Shown piece by piece: positions 24,713 through 32,716 of a stretch of DNA of 41,702 nucleotides. Position 1 is the first letter of the stretch, and each line of letters starts with the position of its first letter. This DNA is from an uncultured Ruminococcus sp. GTDB lineage: Bacteria > Bacillota > Clostridia > Lachnospirales > Lachnospiraceae. A model generated the notes under the pieces. The model was given only the letters and a program-made list of their open reading frames with translations, had not been told where the DNA came from and did not search any database. The stretch spans positions 1 through 41,702 of the forward strand of contig CAJFQC010000022.1 of assembly GCA_904418845.1 (NCBI GenBank). Reading direction: 5' to 3'. Position numbers and translations under genes: made by a program.

Positions 24713-26869
24713 TCACTCCACCTCGTAGTTGTATGACATTCCGCCTCTGAACATAACATCCGCATACACTGAAGGCCCGTTCCCTGAAAGGAAGCCGCTT
24801 CCTACTGCTTTCAGATGCTCCGCTATGATGCTGATATCTGCCTGCGAGCGGACAGTCAGTTCATCGTCCATATCCGGATAAGACAGATATTCCACATCAT
24901 CAGAAAGTTCCGACAATATTGCGTCTATTTTCCCGCTCTCTATGATCTCGTCTGACAGATACATCCGTATCGTCGATACTTCCTCCGGGTTGATCTTCAT
25001 ACGCAGCTTATAACCGTATCCTTCCAGACATGCAAGTGTATGTTCAAAGCTTTCATAAATGTACTGGCTTCCCAAAAGGATCCTGCCGGGGCCGGACCCG
25101 GCCTTGGGTAATACATACGATGATTCCATACCGTACGAAGCATCGGTATTTTCTGTTTCACCAGAATCTTTCGTATACAGTTCTATCTCCCCGACAGGCG
25201 ACGCGTCCGCCAGTATGCGGATATCCGCTTCCATCAGGTCCTTTCTATATGCCGCCAAAAGCGTGTCCCGCTCTTCCTCTGTAAGCTTCATCACATCTGT
25301 GTCTCCCCCATAGACATCCCTCAGTGATATGGACATGCTGCTGTCCCCTTCTACCATAAACACCGGAAATAATTTCTGTCTGTATCCATCATCCCGACAG
25401 AGCTCCTCCAGCGCTGAGAGGATCGTTTCACGCTCCACGCAGTAATCCCTTACCACCTTTCTTCCGCTTTTCAGCTTATAACATATCGTTGTATCGATAT
25501 AATTCGCGGAATCAGCCTCCTCAATATCTCCACTGTAAATATTCTGCGGATCAATCCCATTTTCAGCATTCTTCACTCCTTCTTCCGCAAGAAGATAGAT
25601 CGGTGTAAAATTCTCTGTAAATACGCCGTATGTCTCGATCTCTTCTAACTCTTCCCTTAATTCTGAAGGATACTCGAAGTATCCTGTGAGGAAATAGGAG
25701 CGCAGACTCATGCTCTCTACTTTATCCTCCTCCGGCAAATACGCGTCATATCCGAACAGATCGAACCGAAAGACACACAACACTGCAAATACCGTGCCGA
25801 TACAGATCAGAGACGATCTCCAGCCATTGAGCAGCATCTTCAAGTCCTGCTGATAAATAAACTCAACCACCCCGCAGAGAAGCACGACCGCGAAGAAGCA
25901 GAGAAAGAACAGCCACCTTGTCCCCTCGATCCCCACAAACTGACTGACAAATATCCCGCAGAACAATGCCGCCGGGATACAGATCAGCACCTTGAACACA
26001 GGTGCCATACCTGAAAATGAAAGCGCTCTCCCCGAAGCTTCGGCAGGATAGATCCTATACAAAAGAACCGCCCCGGCCAGAAGAACGACTATCATAAGGA
26101 TGACAAAAAGCAGCTTCAGAAAACTGACTGTCTCGCCGGTCGTCTCTTGGATCGCATCAATAAATGCTCCTGCGGGAGAAGCATATATGGCGAGCCGGTC
26201 TAAAAAGGAACTGTCCGCGACGCTGTATGTTTGAAAAAATGTTGATTTCAGCAAAGGGATCATGCCAAATGCAATGGCCGGATATACCGCGATCACCAAT
26301 GACGCAAGGATGCCTGTCACTGTCTGTCCTGTCAGAACAGCCGCCAGGATGCAGACATTATAGACTACAAGGAACGCAAGAATCCCCCCTGCTGCCGCCA
26401 GCTCCATCTTTCCGAATATCTCCGGCGTCATGATATTGTAGGCAGCGCCCGCAAGAGCCGTAAGCCCGGAACAGATCACATAAGGAATCACGAAGATAAT
26501 AACTCCTGAGAAGTAACTGACCGTGAACCACTGACCTCTCTTTAATGGAAAGGAGTGATAAAAGTCTGACCTTTCCCGTGAATGAATAAAACTGTAACCT
26601 GTAAGAGCGCCAAGAGCCCCAAGCAAGATGATGGCGTATGCGACAAATGTGATATCGTATCCGTTGACCATCGTCGGCATCATATCCTGAATATACTCTG
26701 TCCAGTAAGCCCGGCGGTTCGGATCGTTCCCGCCCAAATAGCTGTCTATACAGAGCATGGCGTGTACGGGCATCCCCAGAAAGAGAACAATGCCTGTCAG
26801 GGCAGCAAGCCATCCTCTGTGACGGATATCTTCCCGAATCAGTTTAATATAAGAAATCTTTGATGTCAT
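24713..26869 (-). CDS. ABC transporter permease with large extracytoplasmic domain (DUF6449-like)
   Basis: A 718-residue membrane protein. Residues 20-410 hold about ten transmembrane segments with the pattern of ABC-2-like permeases (SRERSDFYHSFPLKRGQW, a conserved loop after the second segment). Residues from about 420 to the end form a soluble, probably external, domain rich in acidic residues, matching the DUF6449 arrangement. Start ATG 26869 (MTSKISYIKL) follows GGAGGTG and overlaps the ATPase gene by 26 nt. With the GntR regulator and ATPase it makes a YtrA-type operon. In Bacillus, related systems respond to cell-wall antibiotics. The substrate here is unknown. Confidence 0.82.
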   Translation of the reverse strand: MTSKISYIKLIREDIRHRGWLAALTGIVLFLGMPVHAMLCIDSYLGGNDPNRRAYWTEYIQDMMPTMVNGYDITFVAYAIILLGALGALTGYSFIHSRERSDFYHSFPLKRGQWFTVSYFSGVIIFVIPYVICSGLTALAGAAYNIMTPEIFGKMELAAAGGILAFLVVYNVCILAAVLTGQTVTGILASLVIAVYPAIAFGMIPLLKSTFFQTYSVADSSFLDRLAIYASPAGAFIDAIQETTGETVSFLKLLFVILMIVVLLAGAVLLYRIYPAEASGRALSFSGMAPVFKVLICIPAALFCGIFVSQFVGIEGTRWLFFLCFFAVVLLCGVVEFIYQQDLKMLLNGWRSSLICIGTVFAVLCVFRFDLFGYDAYLPEEDKVESMSLRSYFLTGYFEYPSELREELEEIETYGVFTENFTPIYLLAEEGVKNAENGIDPQNIYSGDIEEADSANYIDTTICYKLKSGRKVVRDYCVERETILSALEELCRDDGYRQKLFPVFMVEGDSSMSISLRDVYGGDTDVMKLTEEERDTLLAAYRKDLMEADIRILADASPVGEIELYTKDSGETENTDASYGMESSYVLPKAGSGPGRILLGSQYIYESFEHTLACLEGYGYKLRMKINPEEVSTIRMYLSDEIIESGKIDAILSELSDDVEYLSYPDMDDELTVRSQADISIIAEHLKAVGSGFLSGNGPSVYADVMFRGGMSYNYEVE

Positions 26870-27746
26870 AGCCTGCCACCTCCGTTTCACTAATAAATAT
26901 TTCTTCTAAAGTAAGCGGGAGCGCTTCCGCAAACAAAGGCTCCTGCTCCTGGGCCAGTCCCAGCACTTGCCCGCGTTCCCCCCGGACTGTCAGGGTCAGC
27001 ACCGAGCCGGAGCGCTCCATCTTCAGGATGTGAAGCGACCGGATCAGTTCCTGTTCCTTATGGGTGTCAGGGATCACACACTGCAGCTTACAGATATTGC
27101 ATTTGATCTGATCCAGATCCTCTGTCAAAAGAAGTTTACCCTCATGTAGAAGCCCCACACCGTCACAGATATCCTCAAGTTCTCTTAAGTTATGTGAAGA
27201 GATCACCGGAGTAAAATCCCGGTTCATGATCTCCGACGCGAGCAGACTTTTGACCGCCTGCCTTACCACAGGGTCCAGGCCGTCAAAGGTTTCATCGCAG
27301 AGAAGATATTTCGTCCTCGCGCACAGCCCGAGAAGAATGGACACCTGTTTTTTCATTCCCTTTGAAAAGGAATTGATCTTCCGCTTTTCGTTCAGGTTGA
27401 ATTGCTTCACCAGACTGTCGAACATCTTCTTGTCAAAGGTGGGATAAAGCAGCATAAAGTAATCCCTCATCAACCGGATATCTGCATTAGGGAAATAATA
27501 CGGTGAATCCGATAAAAAGCAGACCTGTGCTTTTGCCGCAGGGTTTTCAAATACCGGCTCGCCATCTACAAGCACTTCTCCTCCATCCGGCCTGATAATA
27601 CCGCTGATCATGCGCAGAAGGGTACTCTTTCTCGCGCCGTTCGATCCTACCAGACCGAAGATCATCCCTTCCTTAATGGACGCTGTGATATGATCCGCAG
27701 CATGGATATCACGGAAATGTTTATCAATATTATTCAGCTCGATCAT
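26844..27746 (-). CDS. ABC transporter ATP-binding protein with altered Walker A
   Basis: A 300-residue ATPase partner of the downstream permease. It starts MIELNNIDKHF at ATG 27746 with AAGGAGG upstream, overlapping the GntR gene by 17 nt. The Walker A reads GSNGARKST (residues 34-42): the usual Gly before the Lys is Arg39, encoded by AGA where GGA would restore consensus. The other motifs look intact: signature SFSKGMKKQ, Walker B YLLCDETFDGLD, and switch His in SSHNL. The substitution would be expected to disturb phosphate binding. It may be a real inactivating change, a tolerated variant or a sequencing error. The C-terminal 90 residues form the accessory region usual in this subfamily. 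Confidence 0.87.
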   Translation of the reverse strand: MIELNNIDKHFRDIHAADHITASIKEGMIFGLVGSNGARKSTLLRMISGIIRPDGGEVLVDGEPVFENPAAKAQVCFLSDSPYYFPNADIRLMRDYFMLLYPTFDKKMFDSLVKQFNLNEKRKINSFSKGMKKQVSILLGLCARTKYLLCDETFDGLDPVVRQAVKSLLASEIMNRDFTPVISSHNLRELEDICDGVGLLHEGKLLLTEDLDQIKCNICKLQCVIPDTHKEQELIRSLHILKMERSGSVLTLTVRGERGQVLGLAQEQEPLFAEALPLTLEEIFISETEVAGYDIKDFLY

Positions 27747-28116
27747 GTGGATCCTCCTTTTGGTAAATGCGGTCAATGACCTGAATATATTCTGCTTTTC
27801 GAACGCCCAGTTCCTTTCCTCCCGTAACGAGCCGCTTAAGTTCATCCAGAAGCGAGGCCTTCTTCTGCTGCATAAGTGCGGAACTGTCCGCCACAAAATT
27901 CCCTCTTCCTTTCACCGGATAGATATATCCCTGCTGTTCTAACAGGGAATATGCCTTCTGTATAGTGTTCGGATTGATGGACAACTCAACCGCCAAAGTC
28001 CGCACAGACGGCATCTGCGTATCCGGCTTTAGAACGCCTATTAAGATAAGCGCCTGAAACCGCTGCGTGATCTGTTCGTAGAGAGGCAGTTTGCTCTGGT
28101 AATCAATGGTTATCAT
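27730..28116 (-). CDS. GntR-family regulator, YtrA subfamily
   Basis: A 128-residue transcriptional repressor. The N-terminal winged helix-turn-helix spans residues 1-75 (KLPLYEQITQRFQALILIG, then LKPDTQMPSVRTLAVELSINPNTIQKAY, here in two parts), followed by a short helical dimerisation tail of about 45 residues. That short C terminus is the mark of the YtrA subfamily. It heads the operon with the ATPase and permease. The operator AGTGTA-N13-TACACT just downstream of its -10 matches the motif described for YtrA, supporting autorepression. Start ATG 28116 follows AGAGGGA. Confidence 0.93.
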   Translation of the reverse strand: MITIDYQSKLPLYEQITQRFQALILIGVLKPDTQMPSVRTLAVELSINPNTIQKAYSLLEQQGYIYPVKGRGNFVADSSALMQQKKASLLDELKRLVTGGKELGVRKAEYIQVIDRIYQKEDPHDRAE

Positions 28117-28147
28117 GGTATCCCTCTTCTCTGATACAAGTGTATGA

Positions 28148-28172
28148 AGTGTATTATTTCATATAGTACACT
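28148..28172 (-). promoter_or_regulatory. YtrA-type operator
   Basis: AGTGTA (28148-28153) and TACACT (28167-28172) with exactly 13 bases between them, a perfect inverted repeat that equals the operator reported for Bacillus YtrA. It covers the predicted start of the GntR-ABC transcript, immediately downstream of its -10. Confidence 0.85.
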
Positions 28173-28173
28173 A

Positions 28174-28202
28174 AATATAACACGGCAGTATAAGGAAGTC
28201 AA
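28174..28202 (-). promoter_or_regulatory. Sigma-A promoter of the GntR-ABC operon
   Basis: On the minus strand, TTGACT (28197-28202), a 17-nt spacer and TATATT (28174-28179), about 60 nt upstream of the regulator start and directly next to the operator. Confidence 0.78.
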
Positions 28203-28229
28203 CATGAATACATAACAGTCCGGAAATAC

Positions 28230-28258
28230 TTGTATATCTTTCTTTTTAGTGCTATGAT
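28230..28258 (+). promoter_or_regulatory. Extended -10 promoter of the folate operon
   Basis: TTGTAT (28230-28235), 17 nt, then TGC-TATGAT (hexamer 28253-28258), giving a TGn-extended -10. Transcription should begin near 28265, leaving a leader of about 90 nt before the folC GTG. Confidence 0.68.
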
Positions 28259-28288
28259 ATCTCTGTTCAGCCGAAACGGCCCGATAGC

Positions 28289-28328
28289 AAAAGACGCGGC
28301 CCGCCGGCGGCAGATGCCTGTCTTTTTT
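28289..28328 (+). promoter_or_regulatory. Attenuator-like hairpin in the folC leader
   Basis: AAAAGAC (28289-28295) can pair with GTCTTTT (28320-28326) around a very GC-rich interior (containing CCGCCGGCGG and GGC/GCC), and a run of six T follows (28323-28328). A smaller hairpin GCCG-AAA-CGGC (28270-28280) precedes it. A terminator inside the leader before the first folate gene suggests conditional termination. It does not match the tetrahydrofolate riboswitch consensus that I know. Confidence 0.45.
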
Positions 28329-28355
28329 GACAGAATCAGAAAGGAAATAAAAAGC

Positions 28356-29711
28356 GTGACCTATAAAGAAGCAAGGGTATATTTGGAGGAAATGTCCAAA
28401 TACGGAAGTGTACTTGGCTTGGATACGATTCGAGGTCTGCTGCGTGAGCTTGGCGATCCACAGGAGAGCCTCCGGTTCATACATATCGCAGGAACGAACG
28501 GAAAGGGATCTGTGCTTGCATACACTTCCACCATTTTAAGTGAAGCAGGATACAGGATCGGGCGGTATGTATCACCGACAGTCATCTCCTATCTGGAACG
28601 GATACAGGTTGACGGTATGTGGATTTCGGAAGATATGTTCGCGCAGATGACATCACAGGTAAGAGATGCTATCGCCCGCTTAGAGGAAGCCCATAAACCG
28701 CTTCCCACGGTCTTTGAGACTGAGACGGCGATAGCCTTTTTATATTTTAAGGAAATACAGTGTGACCTTGTGATACTCGAAGCAGGGCTCGGCGGAGCGC
28801 TGGATGCCACAAATATCATACGAAACACTGTCTGCGCAGTCTTTTCCACAATCAGCCGGGATCACGTCGGAGTCATCGGCGATACGATCGAAGAGATCGC
28901 TGAGAATAAAGCAGGGATCATCAAGCCCGGATGCACCGTTATCTCGTCAGGGCAGGCCCTTTCCGTGACAGAGATCCTGAAAACATGCGCCGCCCGCAAT
29001 GGATGCTGCTTTATACAGGCAGAATCGGAACAGGCAGAGATACATCGGGCAGACTATCGGGAAATGGAGCTTTCCTATAAAGAATACACTCATCTGACCA
29101 CCTCTTTATCAGGCAGATATCAGATCACTAATTTGTGCACTGCCCTCGAGGTGATCCGTTACCTTCACACAAATGGGTATCCCATCAGCGGGAAAGCTGT
29201 AAAAAACGGAACAGCACATACGGTCTGGCAGGGAAGATTTACCTGTATCGGAGAGTCCCCCGTCTTTATCCTTGACGGAGCGCACAATGAATCCGCCGCG
29301 CTTAAGCTCAAAGAGACAGTTGAAAACTATTTCCCCGAAAGAAAGCTCATTTTCATCATGGGGGTATTCCGGGATAAAGAATATGACCGGATCGCGGAAG
29401 TCATATGCCCGCTCGCTTCCTCTGTCTACACAGTAGAACTTCCCGATAAAAAGCGGGGACTCCCGCCTGGGGAACTAGCGGAAGCGGTACGCAGATACTG
29501 TCCCGATACAACGGCAGTAACCGCCGGAAATAACAGCATATCAAAGGCAGTTGCAATGGCACTGGCAGAAGCACGGGAAGATGACGTGATCCTTGCTTTC
29601 GGCTCCCTGTCTTATCTGAAGCTGGCAGAGACAGCCTATGCTGACGCTATATCAGATAAACCATATCAAACGAAAAAACAAGATACAAACAGTGGGAGGA
29701 AACTCTTATGA
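28356..29711 (+). CDS. folC: Bifunctional folylpolyglutamate / dihydrofolate synthase
   Basis: Adds glutamate to dihydropteroate and folates (Mur-ligase family). The best start is GTG 28356, giving a 451-residue protein beginning [13 protein letters not shown] (Met as initiator), which is where the family normally begins, with AAGGAAA 9 nt upstream. An earlier open frame runs through the promoter and cannot be coding. Motifs: the ATP P-loop [49 protein letters not shown], the SRDHVGVIG block, [10 protein letters not shown], and [11 protein letters not shown]. First gene of the folate operon; it overlaps folE by 4 nt (ATGA). Confidence 0.95.
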   Translation: MTYKEARVYLEEMSKYGSVLGLDTIRGLLRELGDPQESLRFIHIAGTNGKGSVLAYTSTILSEAGYRIGRYVSPTVISYLERIQVDGMWISEDMFAQMTSQVRDAIARLEEAHKPLPTVFETETAIAFLYFKEIQCDLVILEAGLGGALDATNIIRNTVCAVFSTISRDHVGVIGDTIEEIAENKAGIIKPGCTVISSGQALSVTEILKTCAARNGCCFIQAESEQAEIHRADYREMELSYKEYTHLTTSLSGRYQITNLCTALEVIRYLHTNGYPISGKAVKNGTAHTVWQGRFTCIGESPVFILDGAHNESAALKLKETVENYFPERKLIFIMGVFRDKEYDRIAEVICPLASSVYTVELPDKKRGLPPGELAEAVRRYCPDTTAVTAGNNSISKAVAMALAEAREDDVILAFGSLSYLKLAETAYADAISDKPYQTKKQDTNSGRKLL

Positions 29712-30265
29712 TAGATCAAAAGAAGATAGAACAGGCGGTACGCCTCATGCTGGTGGGTATCGGTGAGGACCCCGCACGGGAAGGCCTTCGCGGCACACCG
29801 GAACGCATTGCCCGCATGTGCGAAGAACTATTCGGCGGAATGCATGAAGATGCTCAAGAACATCTCTCCCGGACATTTTCCGTGAATACAAGTGAAATTG
29901 TGGTCGAGAAAGACATCTCCTTCTATTCTATGTGCGAACACCACATTCTCCCTTTCTATGGGAAGGCCCACATCGCCTATATCCCCGATGGAAAGGTCGT
30001 AGGTTTAAGCAAGCTGGCGAGAACAGTCGAAGTTTTTGCCAGACGGCTTCAGGTCCAGGAGCAGCTCACCGGACAGATCGCGGACGCGCTGATGGAATAT
30101 ATGCAGCCAAAGGGCGCACTGGTAATGCTGGAAGCCGAGCACATGTGCATGACCATGCGCGGCATTAAGAAACCGGGCAGTCAGACCATCACTCTGGCAA
30201 AACGGGGTGTATTTGAAACTGATCCTGCGCTGGAAGAGAGATTTTTCCGCATGATAGGGCGATGA
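29708..30265 (+). CDS. folE: GTP cyclohydrolase I
   Basis: Converts GTP to 7,8-dihydroneopterin triphosphate, the first step of pterin synthesis. The 185-residue protein has the expected length and motifs: [34 protein letters not shown] (zinc Cys and His residues, read here in one block), [29 protein letters not shown], and [17 protein letters not shown] with the second zinc Cys. GGGAGGAAA precedes the ATG within the folC end. It overlaps folC by 4 nt. Confidence 0.97.
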   Translation: MIDQKKIEQAVRLMLVGIGEDPAREGLRGTPERIARMCEELFGGMHEDAQEHLSRTFSVNTSEIVVEKDISFYSMCEHHILPFYGKAHIAYIPDGKVVGLSKLARTVEVFARRLQVQEQLTGQIADALMEYMQPKGALVMLEAEHMCMTMRGIKKPGSQTITLAKRGVFETDPALEERFFRMIGR

Positions 30266-30331
30266 CAGCGGATGCAGCAGAACATGATATCTTACAGAAC
30301 ACGACATATGATAAAAGCGGGAGCGGATAAT

Positions 30332-30823
30332 ATGAATCGGGTAAATGCCATCATCACACATCCTGTATATCGGGAATATTATGATCGGCTTGAGGAGCTG
30401 GAACAGGACCGCACCTTCTGCCGTCACCAGATGACGCACCTTTTGGACGTGGCTCGGATCGCTTATATCCGTTCTCTCGAAAACAGCCTTGATCTGGACA
30501 AGGAAGTAATCTACGCCGCGGCAGTTCTCCACGATATAGGCAAGTCTCTTCAATATGAAAAGAATGTTCCCCACGAGATATCCGGAGTTGAGATCGCGGA
30601 AAAGATCTTAGGCAGTCTCCCTGCAGAGTTGGAATTTTCTGCGGAGGAAATGCGGCAGATCCTAACAGCGGTCCGGGGACACCGCAGACTGCGCGAGGAC
30701 GCGGAGCCTCTGGAGAGACTGCTTTATGAAAGTGACAAGGCATCGCGGATGTGCTTTGCATGTCCCGCAGAGCGGGAATGTGACTGGAGTATTGAAAAGA
30801 AAAACATGGAGGTAACGATTTGA
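30332..30823 (+). CDS. HD-domain phosphohydrolase of the folate operon
   Basis: A 163-residue HD-superfamily protein. Metal-binding residues are visible as RHQMTHLLD (first His), LHDIGK (the HD pair), VPHEISG (His) and ESDKAS (final Asp). A cysteine cluster CFACPAEREC (C-x2-C-x5-C) lies near the C terminus. ATG 30332 (MNRVNAIITH) with GGGAG upstream was preferred over the earlier in-frame ATG 30272. It sits between folE and folP, where the pathway needs removal of phosphates from dihydroneopterin triphosphate, and no Nudix FolQ gene is present. A role in that step is plausible but unproven. It overlaps folP by 4 nt. Confidence 0.85.
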   Translation: MNRVNAIITHPVYREYYDRLEELEQDRTFCRHQMTHLLDVARIAYIRSLENSLDLDKEVIYAAAVLHDIGKSLQYEKNVPHEISGVEIAEKILGSLPAELEFSAEEMRQILTAVRGHRRLREDAEPLERLLYESDKASRMCFACPAERECDWSIEKKNMEVTI

Positions 30824-31635
30824 TCATCGGAAGCAGAGAATTTAACACAGAAAATAACACATACATCATGGGTATCCTCAATATGACGCCTGATTCCTTC
30901 TCAGACGGCGGCCGTTACAATAGCCTTGACGCCGCTCTCTTCCACGCCCGCCAAATGGTGGATGAAGGCGCGGACCTCCTCGATATCGGAGGGGAGTCCA
31001 CACGCCCGGGACATATACAGATATCAGATTCCGAGGAAATAGAACGCGTTGTCCCGGTTATCGAGCGTCTAAAACGTGAGTTTGACACTCCCATTTCTAT
31101 CGACACTTACAAAAGCACGGTAGCAGAAGCGGCTCTGTCTGCGGGCGCTGATCTGGTAAATGACATCTGGGGGCTGAAATACGACGAAAAGATGGCGGAT
31201 CTCATCTCCAAAAGCGGTGCGGCATGCTGCCTGATGCACAACCGGAAAACGGCGGAGTATAATGATTTCGCAGAAGATTTTTTAGAAGATATGCAGCAGT
31301 CTGTAGAAATCGCTGACAAGGCAGGTATCAATCACGACAAGATCATCCTTGATCCGGGTGTAGGTTTTGGCAAGACATACGAGATGAATCTTGAGATCAT
31401 CAGCCGCTTAGAAATCCTTCACCAGCTTAAATTTCCCCTCCTTCTCGGAACTTCCCGCAAATCTGTCATCGGACTGACTCTGGATCTCCCTGCGGACCAA
31501 AGGGAGGAAGGCACTCTAGTGACCACTGTCTATGCGGTCCAGAAAGGCTGCGCCTTTGTCCGAGTCCATGATGTGGGAAAAAATAAACAGGCGGTCCGCA
31601 TGACACAGGCATTAATGCGAAAGCACAACTTATAG
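30820..31635 (+). CDS. folP: Dihydropteroate synthase
   Basis: Joins dihydropterin pyrophosphate with p-aminobenzoate; target of sulfonamides. The 271-residue TIM barrel shows the family signatures GILNMTPDSFSDGG (near residue 18), LDIGGESTRPG, SIDTYKSTVAE, VNDIWGL, LMHNRK, ILDPGVGFGKT and LLGTSRKSVIG. The start appears to be TTG 30820, overlapping the HD gene stop (TTGA), with GGAGG 7 nt upstream. A rare start codon with a strong ribosome site implies coupling. Confidence 0.96.
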   Translation: MIIGSREFNTENNTYIMGILNMTPDSFSDGGRYNSLDAALFHARQMVDEGADLLDIGGESTRPGHIQISDSEEIERVVPVIERLKREFDTPISIDTYKSTVAEAALSAGADLVNDIWGLKYDEKMADLISKSGAACCLMHNRKTAEYNDFAEDFLEDMQQSVEIADKAGINHDKIILDPGVGFGKTYEMNLEIISRLEILHQLKFPLLLGTSRKSVIGLTLDLPADQREEGTLVTTVYAVQKGCAFVRVHDVGKNKQAVRMTQALMRKHNL

Positions 31636-31684
31636 GACAGCAACAAATACGATGGCAGCACATCTCAGAAAAGAGGGTGAAAAT

Positions 31685-32527
31685 ATGATACACACTGTAT
31701 ATGATAAGATCAAAATTCAGGATTTAGAAGTATTTGCAAACCACGGAGTATTCCCGGAAGAAAACGTGCTGGGGCAGAAATTCCTCGTCTCGGCCGTACT
31801 TTATACCGACACCCGGAAAGCCGGCATGAGTGATAATCTGTCCGCGTCCATTAATTACGGCGAGATCAGCGCTTTCATCGACCGTTATCTAAAAGAGCAT
31901 ACGTTCAAGCTGCTGGAACGGGCGGCTGAGGCATTGGCGGAAGAACTTCTCCTCCACACTCCAGGACTCGCGAAAATAAATCTGGAGATCAAAAAACCGT
32001 GGGCTCCCGTAAAACTCCCCCTCAAGACTGTCAGCGTGGAGATCGAGCGCGCATGGCATACAGCTTATATCGCCCTTGGTTCCAATATGGGTGACCGTGA
32101 AAAATATATAAATGACGCGGTAAAGGCTCTTGATGCTGCGCACGGCTGCTCCGTGACAGAGGTATCCTCTCTGATTGAGACGCCGCCCTACGGAGTGACG
32201 GATCAGGCAGACTTTTTAAACGGGTGCCTTAAACTTAGCACCATTCTCTCCCCAGAGGAAGTGCTTGCCGAACTCCATCGTATCGAGCAGACGGCCGGCA
32301 GAGAGCGCGTCCTGCGCTGGGGACCCAGAACACTGGATCTGGATATCATATTCTACGATGATCTTGTTTTAGAAAGTAAAGAGCTGTGCATTCCCCACGT
32401 GGAGATGCATAAAAGGCTCTTCGTATTGGGTCCCCTGTGCGAGATCGCACCATATAAGAGACATCCCGTATATGGGAAGACAGTGTGGGAGATGAAGGCG
32501 GAAGTACAGGGAGAACACGCGGATTAA
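31685..32527 (+). CDS. folBK: FolB-FolK fusion: dihydroneopterin aldolase / HPPK
   Basis: A 280-residue bifunctional enzyme. Residues 1-120 are dihydroneopterin aldolase (IQDLEVFANHGVFPEENVLGQ, NYGEISAFI, LLERAAEALAEELL, VEIER). Residues 122-280 are 6-hydroxymethyl-7,8-dihydropterin pyrophosphokinase (AYIALGSNMGDRE, TPPYGVTDQADFLNG, GRERVLRWGPRTLDLDI in part, PHVEMHKRLFVLGPL). Together they make dihydropterin pyrophosphate for FolP. Start ATG 31685 (MIHTVYDKIK) follows GAGGGTG; the earlier ATG 31652 has none. Last gene of the operon, 49 nt after folP. The fusion is common in Clostridia. Confidence 0.95.
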   Translation: MIHTVYDKIKIQDLEVFANHGVFPEENVLGQKFLVSAVLYTDTRKAGMSDNLSASINYGEISAFIDRYLKEHTFKLLERAAEALAEELLLHTPGLAKINLEIKKPWAPVKLPLKTVSVEIERAWHTAYIALGSNMGDREKYINDAVKALDAAHGCSVTEVSSLIETPPYGVTDQADFLNGCLKLSTILSPEEVLAELHRIEQTAGRERVLRWGPRTLDLDIIFYDDLVLESKELCIPHVEMHKRLFVLGPLCEIAPYKRHPVYGKTVWEMKAEVQGEHAD

Positions 32528-32560
32528 AAATATTGTTTCGAAGATAATCTGTAGATGGAT

Positions 32561-32693
32561 CAGGAGACTTTGGAGAAATTTGACGGAAATAATTGAACTC
32601 CTGGGATGCAGCGCCAATCCGTCAAATGGCACATACTTATGTGAAACGAGTTATGCCATTTGACGGATTGTTTTTAGCTGAATCTCAGGAGTT
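32561..32693 (+). repeat. Nested inverted-repeat element A-B-A'-B'-B-A after folBK
   Basis: Six segments in order: A CAGGAG (32561-32566), B TTTGACGGA (32579-32587), A' CTCCTG (32598-32603), B' TCCGTCAAA (32618-32626), B (32659-32667) and A (32686-32691). A' and B' can pair with the upstream A and B as an H-type pseudoknot. They can instead pair with the downstream B and A as a nested hairpin of 17 bp plus an outer 8 bp. The loop contains a further CACATA/TATGTG hairpin. This is seen directly; its function is unknown. Confidence 0.8.
32615..32675 (+). terminator. Long-stem terminator of the folate operon
   Basis: A perfect 17-bp stem (32615-32631 with 32654-32670) followed by five T (32671-32675), 88 nt after the folBK stop. 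It ends plus-strand transcription before the convergent binding-protein gene. The stem is much longer than most intrinsic terminators. Confidence 0.85.
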
Positions 32694-32716
32694 TTAGTAT
32701 TTCTCAAATGTTGGAA

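Noticed and set aside
28230-28355. The upstream extension of the folC frame
   Set aside because: It contains the folate operon promoter and leader hairpin, and homologous proteins begin at the VTYKEA region, so GTG 28356 is preferred.
28265-28356. Tetrahydrofolate riboswitch in the folC leader
   Set aside because: The leader lacks the conserved core and pseudoknot elements of that class as I know them.
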